This document shows positions 34,450 to 43,903 of a DNA stretch of 64,000 nucleotides, in pieces. The stretch's first letter is position 1, and the number at the start of each line of letters is the position of its first letter. The notes beneath the pieces were generated by a model, which was not told the DNA's origin, ran no database searches, and worked only from the letters and a program-made list of their open reading frames with translations. A program made the position numbers and the translations under genes. This DNA comes from Lachnospiraceae bacterium (GTDB taxonomy: Bacteria; Bacillota; Clostridia; Lachnospirales; Lachnospiraceae), in contig JAFRXH010000041.1 of NCBI GenBank assembly GCA_017437785.1, forward strand, positions 1 to 64,000, in the 5' to 3' direction.

Positions 34450-35970
34450 ATGAAAGAGCGTAAAGATCCACATGAGATATCAATGTTAATCTTCAGCCTG
34501 CTGGGAGAAACGGCAGCCTATGTTGCCGCACTCCTTTTCAGGTATGTGATACTGGAACCGATGTATCCGAATAAGACGAGGGAGCATGCATTCTACCGCA
34601 TGTTCTACGTCTTTTTGATACTCGCTTATTCTTTTGTTTTCTTCATAAGGCGCGGCAAGGTCAGGCACGCCTGGGAGATGGATTTCTGGGAGAAGACCGC
34701 GGAGGTCATCAAATCCCAGACCCTCTTACTCTTTATCGAGCTTTTCTTTATCTTTTTCATAGGCTGGGGGAAAAGGATATCCAGGACTGTGGTGGCTATA
34801 CTCTTCGGGCTGGGGATACTTTTTGATATCTTTATGCGCCGTCAGTATTCAAAGGGATATCTTAAGAAATACGGCAGCAGCATAAAACACAGGAATATCT
34901 GCCTGATATCGGAGGCCGCCGAGGCAGACAGGCTTAAGTACTGCATAGAGCGTTACGGCTATCGGAATGACAGGAAAGATATCTGGATCATACATGAGGT
35001 TAAAAAGTCTGCCGTACCCGCGGATGTCATAAAGGCTAATATTGTGCTGCCCGAGGAATGCGACATGATATACGTATCCGCAAAAGCGGCCTATACACTG
35101 GGAAGTGCCGGGATGGAGCGTCTCAGTGCGCTTAAGGTGCCGGTATGTGTCGCTCTTGAAGCCGGAGGCCGTTCGCTGCCCGCACACTGTATAGTTGATG
35201 AGGGTGGAGCGGCAGCGTTATGCAGCAGCTATATGAACCGGAAATTTCCGGTCCTGGGCGTGGAGTACACCACGGCGGGACGCACCGAGGCTGCGGCCTA
35301 TGTGCTGGATCATGTTAAGGAGCTGGGCGGTAAGTATATCTGCTTTTCGAATGTACATACCACGGTTATGGCCAGTGATGATAAGGAATACAGGGATATA
35401 CTTAACGGCAGCGCCTACACTTTCCCCGACGGCAATCCCATAGCAAATAAGATTGCGATGGGCGGATATCCGGAGGCAGAGCGTGTGGCAGGACCCGACT
35501 TTATGGAAGAGGTATTCCGCCTGAGCATGGAGAGCGGTGAGAAGCATTTCTTTTACGGCTCTTCGGAAAAGACCATCGAGGCGTTAAAGACAAAGCTTAA
35601 GGAGCGTTTCCCGTATATGAACATCGTGGGGATGTATTCCCCGCCCTTCAGGGAGCTGACAGAGGAAGAAGATGCAGCGGCTGTTAAGATGATCAATGAC
35701 AGCGGCGCCGATCTGGTATGGATAGGACTGGGCGCTCCCAAGCAGGAAAAATGGATGGCCGCACATAAGGATAAGATAAACGGCGTGATGCTGGGAGTGG
35801 GCGCGGGCTTTGATTTCCATGCCGGCACCGTGGACCGCGCGCCGAAGCTGATACAGGGCATAGGTCTTGAGTGGCTCTACAGACTCTTCCAGAATCCCAG
35901 ACGTCTCTTTAAGAGATATCTGGTGACCAACACAAAGTTCATACTCTATTCAAGGTTTAAACGCAAATGA
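34450..35970 (+). CDS. Chimeric WecG/TagA/CpsF (GT26) glycosyltransferase with polyprenyl-transferase-like N-terminus
   Basis: Residues 1-130 contain about four transmembrane helices and 140-255 a Rossmann-like soluble domain. This is the layout of the N-terminal half of WbaP/WcaJ-type polyprenyl glycosylphosphotransferases, but their catalytic half is missing. Instead, residues about 265-506 form a complete GT26 domain: FSNVHTTVMASDDKEYRD, YTFPDGNPIA with the catalytic-type Asp327, HFFYGSSEKTIEALK, and DLVWIGLGAPKQEKWMA. GT26 enzymes add the second sugar to undecaprenyl-PP-linked GlcNAc for teichoic acid or exopolysaccharide. The gene is leaderless and overlaps the next gene by 4 bp. Confidence 0.8.
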   Translation: MKERKDPHEISMLIFSLLGETAAYVAALLFRYVILEPMYPNKTREHAFYRMFYVFLILAYSFVFFIRRGKVRHAWEMDFWEKTAEVIKSQTLLLFIELFFIFFIGWGKRISRTVVAILFGLGILFDIFMRRQYSKGYLKKYGSSIKHRNICLISEAAEADRLKYCIERYGYRNDRKDIWIIHEVKKSAVPADVIKANIVLPEECDMIYVSAKAAYTLGSAGMERLSALKVPVCVALEAGGRSLPAHCIVDEGGAAALCSSYMNRKFPVLGVEYTTAGRTEAAAYVLDHVKELGGKYICFSNVHTTVMASDDKEYRDILNGSAYTFPDGNPIANKIAMGGYPEAERVAGPDFMEEVFRLSMESGEKHFFYGSSEKTIEALKTKLKERFPYMNIVGMYSPPFRELTEEEDAAAVKMINDSGADLVWIGLGAPKQEKWMAAHKDKINGVMLGVGAGFDFHAGTVDRAPKLIQGIGLEWLYRLFQNPRRLFKRYLVTNTKFILYSRFKRK

Positions 35971-37262
35971 ACATTGAGCCTATAGCACATATCCGTACCG
36001 ATTTCCCGGAAAAGTTCGGCATACCCAGACAGAGCGGCCTGGTCAGGGGGGCAGCGGGGCGTATCGTATTTGAACAGGAATACCGTCATCCCGATGCGCT
36101 GAGGGGGCTTAGCGAATACAGCCATCTGTGGATCATATGGGATTTCTCACAAAACCATCGTCAGGGCTTTAATGCCACTGTGGCACCGCCGCGCCTGGGC
36201 GGTAAGGAGCGCGTGGGCGTATTTGCCAGCAGATCGCCGTTCAGGCCCAATCCGCTGGGCTTATCCTGCGTTAAGTTAGAAGGCGTGGATGAGGACGGGA
36301 GCATACTGGTAAGCGGCGTGGATATGATGGACGGCACGCCGGTATATGATATCAAGCCCTATCTGCCCTATGCGGATTCACATCCCGAAGCAAAGGGCGG
36401 CTTTACCGACAGGGTAGGCTTTAACGAGCTTACAGTGAACATACCGGATTGTATCAGCCGAAGTCTTGACGGGAGGGATCTGGAAAACATAAGGGATATA
36501 CTTAAGCAGGATCCCCGCACCAGGCACATTCATGACGATGAGCGTATATGGGGGATAAGCTACAGCAGGTACAATATCAGATTTAAGATAGCAGGTGAGA
36601 GATTGGACGTGATACAGATACAGGGAATTGAAAAGATAAAGGCCGATGCGGTGTTTCTGGATGTTGACGGAACTTTATGGGACTCCACTCCTTTGGTGGC
36701 CGGAGCCTGGAGCAGGGCTTTAAAGGAAACGGGGATCGAGCGGCAGGTAATGCCGGAAGAATTAAAGAAGCTCTTCGGAAAGCCCATGGATGTGATAGCA
36801 GCAGAGCTTCTGCCGGATATCGGGCAGGATGTGCGCGACGCCGTGATGGAAAAGTGCATAGTCTATGAGCAGCAGATACTTGAAGAGAACGAAAAAGATA
36901 TAAGCTACCCCGGGGTTAAGGAGACCATAAGGAAACTGGCCGGAAAGATCCCGGTGTGCATAGTCAGCAACTGCCAGTCGGGTTATATAGAACTGGTAAT
37001 GAGAAAGCTGGGTATCGAAGAGTATATCAGCGATAAGGAATGCTACGGTGATACGCTTATGTATAAGGCGGATAATATCAGGCTGGTGGCGGAGCGCAAC
37101 GGATACAAGGCGCCCGTGTATGTGGGCGACATACAGGGAGACCAGGATGCATCGCACGAAGCAGGTGCGGCATTTATCCATGCTGCATACGGATTTGGAA
37201 GTGCGGATGCACCGGAAGCGGTGATAGGGAAGTTTTCGCAGCTTACGGATATCCTGCTGTGA
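35967..37262 (+). CDS. Fusion: TrmO-type tRNA methyltransferase + HAD phosphatase
   Basis: Residues 1 to about 220 are a TsaA/TrmO domain (N6-methylation of t6A37 in tRNA): EPIAHIRTDFPEKFGIPRQS, YSHLWIIWDF, RLGGKERVGVFASRSPFRPN, GLSCVKLEGVDEDG and DIKPYLPYADSHPEA. Residues about 226-431 are a HAD hydrolase of the phosphoglycolate phosphatase type: VFLDVDGTLWDSTPLV with the nucleophile Asp, VCIVSNCQSGYIEL, and VYVGDIQGDQDASHEAG. All four HAD motifs are present. The link between the two activities is unclear; the HAD part may recycle a by-product or act separately. The ATG overlaps the GT26 stop. Confidence 0.82.
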   Translation: MNIEPIAHIRTDFPEKFGIPRQSGLVRGAAGRIVFEQEYRHPDALRGLSEYSHLWIIWDFSQNHRQGFNATVAPPRLGGKERVGVFASRSPFRPNPLGLSCVKLEGVDEDGSILVSGVDMMDGTPVYDIKPYLPYADSHPEAKGGFTDRVGFNELTVNIPDCISRSLDGRDLENIRDILKQDPRTRHIHDDERIWGISYSRYNIRFKIAGERLDVIQIQGIEKIKADAVFLDVDGTLWDSTPLVAGAWSRALKETGIERQVMPEELKKLFGKPMDVIAAELLPDIGQDVRDAVMEKCIVYEQQILEENEKDISYPGVKETIRKLAGKIPVCIVSNCQSGYIELVMRKLGIEEYISDKECYGDTLMYKADNIRLVAERNGYKAPVYVGDIQGDQDASHEAGAAFIHAAYGFGSADAPEAVIGKFSQLTDILL

Positions 37263-37274
37263 TATAGAGGTATT

Positions 37275-38684
37275 ATGAAAAGATCTTTATTTGTTTTGAT
37301 ATTTTTATTTATCCTGATGATGCCGATCAGGGCAGCTGCGGAGGATGGGGATGCACAGAGGCTTGATGTTTCACTGGTAAGACAGGGCGGAGGTTCTGCA
37401 GCGGAGCTTTGCGACGACAGTTACAACAGCAGTGTGGAATTTAATGCAAACGACAGCTTGAGCATCAAGGCGCCGGAAGGGCAGAGCATAGGCGCGATAT
37501 ACATCAAATGGTATAAAGTACCGGGGCTGTGGAAACTAACCCTGAGCGACGGCACGGAGCTTGAATGCGGCAGGAATGATTTCCTGCACGAATATGTATC
37601 CATCGAAAACGGCGGCATTAGTGAGTGTGTGATGAATTTCACCTCAGCCTGCGCGATCTGCGAGGTATATGCGTATTCGGAGGGAAACGTGCCCAAAGAT
37701 GTCCAGAACTGGAAGACGCCCTGCGATAAAGCCGATCTGCTCGCGTTTTCGACACATGCGGATGATGAGTGCCTGTTTCTGGGCGGCATGCTGGCGACCT
37801 ATGCGGCAGGCAGGAACCTGCAGTGCCAGGTGGTATACATGACCAATTACTGGGATGCGCTGATCATAAGGGAGCATGAGAAGCTGGACGGGCTATGGGC
37901 GATGGGCGTTAAGAACTATCCAATAGTCGCCTCTTTTGCGGATGAGTATGCCATGAGCCTTGAAGAGGCGGAGCGTGTGTATGACAGGAATGCGTGGACG
38001 GACTTCATCACCGCCCAGATACGCCGCTTTAAGCCGCAGATAGTCGTCTGCCAGGATTTTAACGGTGAATACGGTCACGGAGCCCATATGCTGGAAGCTG
38101 CGTGCGTAAAGGATGCAGTGGAGTCGTCGATGTTAAATGAATACTATCCGGCGTCCGCATCGCAGTACGGGACCTGGGATGTGCCCAAAACGTATTTCCA
38201 TCTGTATGAGCAGAACAGGATAAGCCTGGATCTGAGACAGCCCATAAGCGCGCTGGGCGGGATCACGGCGGTGGATGCGGCAGCAGCTGCGTATCTGCGC
38301 CATGTAAGCCAGCAGTGGTGCTGGTTCTATGTATCGGATGATCCCAACGACCCCAAGGCCGATAAGATAAACTGCGCGGAGTTCGGGCTTTACCGCACCA
38401 CGGTGGGTGTGGATACCGGCAACGATATGATGGAAAACATCGTGCCATATGCCGAAAAGGACAGGCTGGAAGAAGAGGCACGTATCGAAGAGGAAAAACG
38501 CCTGGCAGAGGAAGAGAAGGCTGCCAAAAGGGAAAGGAAGCGCCGCGAAAAGGAACTGGCAAGGGAAGAGGCGCTTAAGAAAAAGCCGGACCCCATAAGT
38601 GCCGGCGGTGTGGCTGCACTGGTGATAATGACGCTTATGCTCGCAGCGGGCGTGGTTGTATATAATAAAGGACGTACGAAATGA
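37275..38684 (+). CDS. Secreted, membrane-anchored PIG-L family deacetylase
   Basis: Zinc-dependent deacetylase of the LmbE/PIG-L family acting outside the cell: signal peptide MKRSLFVLIFLFILMMPIRA, a discoidin-like beta domain (about 40-140), then the catalytic domain with FSTHADDECLFLGG (the HxDDE zinc motif) and YGHGAHMLEA (second His pair). The C-terminus has a charged Lys/Glu/Arg helix (about 395-440) and a transmembrane helix (GGVAALVIMTLMLAAGVVVY). Family members remove N-acetyl groups from GlcNAc-containing molecules. Next to a GT26 transferase it may deacetylate an exported glycan (inference). It overlaps mfd by 4 bp. Confidence 0.8.
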   Translation: MKRSLFVLIFLFILMMPIRAAAEDGDAQRLDVSLVRQGGGSAAELCDDSYNSSVEFNANDSLSIKAPEGQSIGAIYIKWYKVPGLWKLTLSDGTELECGRNDFLHEYVSIENGGISECVMNFTSACAICEVYAYSEGNVPKDVQNWKTPCDKADLLAFSTHADDECLFLGGMLATYAAGRNLQCQVVYMTNYWDALIIREHEKLDGLWAMGVKNYPIVASFADEYAMSLEEAERVYDRNAWTDFITAQIRRFKPQIVVCQDFNGEYGHGAHMLEAACVKDAVESSMLNEYYPASASQYGTWDVPKTYFHLYEQNRISLDLRQPISALGGITAVDAAAAAYLRHVSQQWCWFYVSDDPNDPKADKINCAEFGLYRTTVGVDTGNDMMENIVPYAEKDRLEEEARIEEEKRLAEEEKAAKRERKRREKELAREEALKKKPDPISAGGVAALVIMTLMLAAGVVVYNKGRTK

Positions 38685-41600
38685 GACTGTTAAACGAACC
38701 GTTAAAGGAGCTGCCTTTTTTTAGCCGGCTCAAAAATAATCTTGGTGATCATAAACACAGCCTCTTGTGCGGTTGTGCCGATCCGGCAAAGCTGCACATC
38801 ATCAGTGCGCTCAGCGAGGGGGTGGGAAATCCCCTTATCTTAACGTATTCGGAGCGCCGCGCGCGTGAGATAGCGGAGGAATACCGCTTCTACGATAAGC
38901 AGACACTGGTGTATCCGGCAAAGGATCTGATATTCTACCAGGCCGATATCAACGGCAGGGAAACAGCCACGGAACGTATCAGGGTTTTAAAACGCATCAC
39001 CTCGGGTGAGAAGGGAGCGGTGGTCACCACCATAGACGCGCTCTTTTCCGACTGTCTGCCCGCAGATGTATACAGGGATTGTGTCATCACCCTTTCCAAG
39101 GGCAGCCTTATGAGCGTGGAGGCTGTGTCAAAGAAGCTCGTGGAGATGGGCTATGAAAAGAACCATCAGGCAGAGGTGCCGGGACAGTTTTCCGTAAGAG
39201 GCGGCATATTCGACGTATTCGACCTTTGCGCGGATAACCCCTACAGGATCGAGCTGTGGGGCGATGAGGTCGATTCCATAAGGAGCTTTGATGCGCAGAG
39301 CCAGCGTTCCATAGAGGAACTTAAAGAGATAAATATCTATCCCGCAAACGAGATGATCTTAAGCGAGACGCGCCGGGCCGAAGGTTACCGTAAGATAAAG
39401 CTCGAATCGCAGAAGCAGATAGATGTGATGCGCAGTGCCGGCAAAGGCGAGGGCGCGCAGCGCCTGTCACTTCAGCTCGAGGAGATAGAGAGATTCCTTT
39501 TATACAACAGCGGCAGTGTGAACCTTGAAAGCTATCTGCGATACTTCTACGACAGGGAAGAGACCGGAAGCTTCTTAAAGCTGTATACGCAGGCGCCGCT
39601 GATATTTTTGGACGAGCCGCTTAGGCTGGGCGAGCACGGCAGGGCCGTGATGAAGGAATTTAACGAGAGTATGTCCAACCGTCTGGAGCGCGGCTATGTG
39701 CTGCCAGGACAGGCCGATATCCTGCGGAGTTTTGAAGAGACCGTAGCGGAGCTTAAGAGAAACGGAAGTACCGCTCTGTGCGCGCTGGATACCGAGGCGG
39801 GGCTCATAGGTGAAGAGCAGGTATACAAACTCAATTCACGTACCCTGGCATCCTACAACGGAAGCTTCTCGACACTTACGGAGAACCTTAAGGACCTGAA
39901 GAAGACGGGCAGCCGTATCGTGATAGTATCGGCTTCCAGATCGAGGGCGGAGCGCCTGGCACAGGACCTTCGTGAAGAGGGCGTGGAATCCGGCTTTACC
40001 GAGGATGAGAATAAGCTGATGCTGCCCGGCGAGGTGGTCACCATCTACGGGCGTATCCACAAGGGCTTTACCTATCCGGATATCAAACTAACGGTGATAG
40101 CGGAGACGGATATATTTGGCGCCGAGCACAAAAACAGGCGCAAACGCCCCAAATACAGCGGCGGTAAGAAGATAAGCTCCTACGGCGAGCTGCATGTGGG
40201 CGATTACGTGATCCATGAGGATCACGGCGTGGGCATATACCGCGGCATCGAAAAGATAGAAGTAGAGCATGTCCTTAAGGATTACATGAAGATAGAGTAC
40301 CGCGATGCGGGCAGCCTTTACGTGCTGGCCTCATCACTTGACCGTGTACAGCTGTATGCGGATAAGGATGCGGCTAAAAAGCCCAGGCTCAACAAACTGG
40401 GCGGCAGCGAATGGACCAAGACCAAGGAGAAGGTGCGTGCATCGGTAAGCGGCGTGGCGAAGGAGCTGGTAAGCCTTTATGCACAGCGCAGCCTGCGCCA
40501 CGGATACGTGTTCAATCCAGATACGCCCTGGCAGCGGGAGTTTGAAGAGCTCTTCCCCTATGAGGAGACCTACGACCAGATGCAGGCTATCATAGCCACC
40601 AAGGAGGATATGGAGAGCACGAAGATCATGGACCGCCTGGTATGCGGTGACGTGGGCTTCGGCAAGACCGAGGTGGCCATAAGGGCGGCCTTTAAAGCGG
40701 TGCAGGACGGAAAGCAGGTGGCATATCTGGTGCCCACCACCATACTGGCGGAGCAGCATTTTACCACTTTTGTGGAGCGTATGGCAGCATACCCCGTAAG
40801 GATAGCTATGCTGTCGCGTTTCAGGACGCCCTCGCAGATAAAGTCCACACTGGCTGATCTGAAAGAAGGCCGGGTGGATATAGTGATAGGAACACACCGC
40901 CTCTTATCAAAGGATGTGGTGTATAAGGATCTGGGCCTTTTGGTGATAGATGAGGAGCAGCGCTTCGGCGTGGCACATAAGGAAAAGATAAAGCAGATAA
41001 GGGAGAACGTGGATGTGCTGACACTTACCGCGACCCCCATCCCGCGTACCCTGCATATGAGCCTGGTGGGCATAAGGGACATGAGCCTTCTGGAAGAAGC
41101 GCCAAGGGACCGTCTGCCCATACAGACCTTTGTGTGCGAGTATGATGAGGAGATGGTGAGAGAGGCCATCAACAGGGAATTAAGCCGCGGAGGCCAGGTA
41201 TATTACGTTTACAACCGCGTGGACACCATACAGGAGATGACTGCCCGGGTGGCGGCGCTGGTGCCGGAAGCAAGGGTTTCCTTTGCGCACGGGCAGATGA
41301 ATGAAAGACAGCTTGAGGATATCATGATGGCTTTCATACATAAGGAGATTGACGTGCTGGTAGCCACCACGATAATCGAGACCGGGCTGGACATACCCAA
41401 TGTAAATACCATGATAATCCACGATTCGGACAGGATGGGACTGGCACAGCTTTATCAGCTCAGAGGCCGCGTGGGTCGTTCGGACCGCAGCAGCTACGCC
41501 TTCCTTATGTACCGCAGGGACAAGGTGCTCAAGGAGCTGGCGGAGAAGCGCTTAACGGCTATACGTGAATTTACCGAGCTGGGCAGCGGCTTTAAGATAG

Positions 41601-42235
41601 CGATGAGGGACCTGGAGATAAGAGGCGCGGGTACATTGCTGGGCCGGCAGCAGCACGGGCATATCGAGAGTGTGGGATATGACCTTTACTGCAAGATGCT
41701 GGAAGAAGCCGTAAGGGAGGAAAAGGGCGAGAAGCAGACTAAGGAAGACGTGGGCTGCACCGTCGATCTGGATGTGGATGCATATCTGCCGCCGGAATAT
41801 GTCGTAAACGAGATGCAGAAGCTGGATCTGTACAAGCGTATCGCGCAGATAGCCGATGAGGCTGACGCCGATGCGATGCGCGATGAGCTTAAAGACCGCT
41901 TTGGTGCGCTTCCCAAGCAGGTTGAGAATCTGCTGCGCATAGCGCTGGCCAAGAGTTATGCATCATCCATGTTCATTACCGAGATACGCGGCCGGGTGGG
42001 ACGCATACGCGCCAAGATGGACAGGAACGCACCCGTTGAAACGGCTGCGATACCTTTACTGATCAATGAATACAGGGGAGAGATGAAACTGGTGAGGGGA
42101 CCCCAGCCGGAGTTCATCTACACTTATGATATCATAGGCGTGGCAGCACCGGATGAGGCGCTGCTTCTGGAAAATACCGTAAAGATGATAGAGAGCTTTA
42201 AGCAGCTTTATCCGGACAGATTCGGGGGATCATGA
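38681..42235 (+). CDS. mfd: Transcription-repair coupling factor Mfd
   Basis: DNA translocase that removes stalled RNA polymerase and recruits UvrA to damage on the transcribed strand. At 1184 residues it is full length. The UvrB-like N-terminus (VYPAKDLIFYQADINGRE) and the RNA-polymerase-interacting CarD-like domain (LHVGDYVIHEDHGVGIYRG) come first. The helicase core has Walker A CGDVGFGKTEVAIRA, DEEQRFGV and LTATPIPRTLHMSLVGIRD; the TRG motif region QLRGRVGRS and the C-terminal D7 domain follow. It overlaps its neighbours by ATGA at both ends. Confidence 0.95.
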   Translation: MRLLNEPLKELPFFSRLKNNLGDHKHSLLCGCADPAKLHIISALSEGVGNPLILTYSERRAREIAEEYRFYDKQTLVYPAKDLIFYQADINGRETATERIRVLKRITSGEKGAVVTTIDALFSDCLPADVYRDCVITLSKGSLMSVEAVSKKLVEMGYEKNHQAEVPGQFSVRGGIFDVFDLCADNPYRIELWGDEVDSIRSFDAQSQRSIEELKEINIYPANEMILSETRRAEGYRKIKLESQKQIDVMRSAGKGEGAQRLSLQLEEIERFLLYNSGSVNLESYLRYFYDREETGSFLKLYTQAPLIFLDEPLRLGEHGRAVMKEFNESMSNRLERGYVLPGQADILRSFEETVAELKRNGSTALCALDTEAGLIGEEQVYKLNSRTLASYNGSFSTLTENLKDLKKTGSRIVIVSASRSRAERLAQDLREEGVESGFTEDENKLMLPGEVVTIYGRIHKGFTYPDIKLTVIAETDIFGAEHKNRRKRPKYSGGKKISSYGELHVGDYVIHEDHGVGIYRGIEKIEVEHVLKDYMKIEYRDAGSLYVLASSLDRVQLYADKDAAKKPRLNKLGGSEWTKTKEKVRASVSGVAKELVSLYAQRSLRHGYVFNPDTPWQREFEELFPYEETYDQMQAIIATKEDMESTKIMDRLVCGDVGFGKTEVAIRAAFKAVQDGKQVAYLVPTTILAEQHFTTFVERMAAYPVRIAMLSRFRTPSQIKSTLADLKEGRVDIVIGTHRLLSKDVVYKDLGLLVIDEEQRFGVAHKEKIKQIRENVDVLTLTATPIPRTLHMSLVGIRDMSLLEEAPRDRLPIQTFVCEYDEEMVREAINRELSRGGQVYYVYNRVDTIQEMTARVAALVPEARVSFAHGQMNERQLEDIMMAFIHKEIDVLVATTIIETGLDIPNVNTMIIHDSDRMGLAQLYQLRGRVGRSDRSSYAFLMYRRDKVLKELAEKRLTAIREFTELGSGFKIAMRDLEIRGAGTLLGRQQHGHIESVGYDLYCKMLEEAVREEKGEKQTKEDVGCTVDLDVDAYLPPEYVVNEMQKLDLYKRIAQIADEADADAMRDELKDRFGALPKQVENLLRIALAKSYASSMFITEIRGRVGRIRAKMDRNAPVETAAIPLLINEYRGEMKLVRGPQPEFIYTYDIIGVAAPDEALLLENTVKMIESFKQLYPDRFGGS

Positions 42236-43833
42236 AAAAGAGATTTCTTAATGACAAGGGCGGGGCAGAGTTTTCGCTGATAGCTGCCATAGTGCTGACG
42301 GGGGCGGCGGATCTTCTGCTGCTTTCGGCTATCTGTGCCGGATATTTTGACAGCGGTGAAACGGGAAAGCGCGGGTGCTACGATGAGGTCATGGAAGCCA
42401 TCCGCCTGGAGCAGGAAGAGGAAGCGCTAAATGTTACCGCGGATCCCACGCTTGCGGGAACAGGCTGGACATCGCCTGACGGTGAATACTTCTTTGCGCC
42501 CGAAGACAACGGCTATTACTACATGAACGGCAAGACGGAGAATTATATAAGAGGCTCCGCGAGCGTTAAGTACATAAAGAAGGAAGAACTCTACGGTACC
42601 GAGGGCGAAGTGGTACTTATGGATACGCCGGGGGCACAGTACTTCAGGATAGACGTGCTGGTATCGGAGGAACTGTATTTCGGCAGCATGCGCAGCAACT
42701 ACAGCTACGTGCTGTATTTAAGCCGGGACGGTGATGAAGCATATATCTACGATTCGGGCTGGGGAGAGAGCACCTCGGCAAAGATCGTGGATTATCCCCT
42801 TCAGGCGTTACTGGATGATCATTTCGACAGGGAGGCGGAAGAATACGAGAATTCCCTCTGGGTCAACGGTGATCCGTCGATATTCGCAAAGGAAGATGTG
42901 GACTTTAATATGGTCGAGAATACAAAGGAAGTATGGAATGCCGTAGAGATAGGCGGCAGCGTGATCTATAAGAAGGAAGATGCGGGCGTGACCTCGCTTT
43001 ATATAAGCGATAACGGCTTGAGCGGCAGCTCAAGACTGTTATATGCACCTGTTGACGGATCGGATGTGACGGTATTCGGAACGGACGGAAAGGATCTGTA
43101 CATAGGCGTGGGCAGCGTATATGACGGCGGCTACGAAACGGCGGAGCTTCTGCGCATGGATATGGCCGACGGCAGCTTAAGCAGCCTTGTGAAGGATAAG
43201 GTGCAGGATTTCTGCATAGCAGACGGCGATATCTATTATACGGATTATGAGAGCCTGACGCGTCTTGATAAAGACGGCAGGAGCACCGTGCTGTGGGATT
43301 ATACGGTATACAGCTACGAGGTGGCAGGCGGCATGCTCTTTATCTTTGACGGCGATGCCTGGGAGATACTGGACGCCGAAACCGGTGAAGATTTCGGCTA
43401 TATAACAAGCGGCAATAATTATACTTACGAATGTGATATCTGCAAACATACGGAAGATTATCTGTATTTTGTGGCATATGATTACAACCGTGAGAGCATC
43501 GCGCTTCATGCGTTAAACATCTGGACGGGTGATGAGCGTATCGTGGGCGACGAATATGCGGGAAAGATGAGCGACACCTACAACGTGCTGTTTAAGGACA
43601 GCTTCTGTTATTTCACGGCAGATAACGGAGAGACTCTGGTGTGCGTGGACGTGAGTACCGGAGAAGTAAGTGAGGCGCCTTTAGCCGGCGCGGGACTGTG
43701 GTATGCGACCGAGATGATGCAGCTCTGCGGCAGATGCGTGATGTACGCCTGCGATAACGAAGGCGTATTCTCGTATGTAAGCTTTGATGAAAAGCTTGAT
43801 ATGAAAGAGATCACAGGCCTTAAACAGCGCTGA
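42232..43833 (+). CDS. Membrane-anchored beta-propeller-like protein (DUF5050-like)
   Basis: 533 residues: a basic N-terminus, one transmembrane helix (FSLIAAIVLTGAADLLLLSAI, about 14-36) and an extracytoplasmic region. The first 200 residues of this region are a separate beta-rich domain (GWTSPDGEYFFAPEDNGYYY). The rest is built of repeated strands such as GGSVIYKKEDAGVTSLYI, KDLYIGVGSVYDGGYETAEL, DGDIYYTDYESLTRLDK and DYLYFVAYDYNRESIAL, consistent with a DUF5050-type propeller. It overlaps mfd by 4 bp, yet nothing suggests a role in repair. It is related in design to the protein at 4124. Confidence 0.6.
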   Translation: MKKRFLNDKGGAEFSLIAAIVLTGAADLLLLSAICAGYFDSGETGKRGCYDEVMEAIRLEQEEEALNVTADPTLAGTGWTSPDGEYFFAPEDNGYYYMNGKTENYIRGSASVKYIKKEELYGTEGEVVLMDTPGAQYFRIDVLVSEELYFGSMRSNYSYVLYLSRDGDEAYIYDSGWGESTSAKIVDYPLQALLDDHFDREAEEYENSLWVNGDPSIFAKEDVDFNMVENTKEVWNAVEIGGSVIYKKEDAGVTSLYISDNGLSGSSRLLYAPVDGSDVTVFGTDGKDLYIGVGSVYDGGYETAELLRMDMADGSLSSLVKDKVQDFCIADGDIYYTDYESLTRLDKDGRSTVLWDYTVYSYEVAGGMLFIFDGDAWEILDAETGEDFGYITSGNNYTYECDICKHTEDYLYFVAYDYNRESIALHALNIWTGDERIVGDEYAGKMSDTYNVLFKDSFCYFTADNGETLVCVDVSTGEVSEAPLAGAGLWYATEMMQLCGRCVMYACDNEGVFSYVSFDEKLDMKEITGLKQR

Positions 43834-43851
43834 AGGGCGGGGAAAGGCCAC

Positions 43852-43880
43852 TTGACACGTAACAAATGTTACGTTATAAT
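43852..43880 (+). promoter_or_regulatory. suf operon promoter with palindromic operator in the spacer
   Basis: Consensus TTGACA (43852-43857), 17-nt spacer, consensus TATAAT (43875-43880). The inverted repeat ACGTAACAAATGTTACGT (7-bp arms, 4-nt centre) spans 43857-43874, overlapping the last base of the -35 and filling the whole spacer. A bound dimeric repressor would block RNA polymerase. No regulator gene lies next to it. Confidence 0.85.
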
Positions 43881-43903
43881 GACGTGTTCGGAGGTTTTGA
43901 GTT

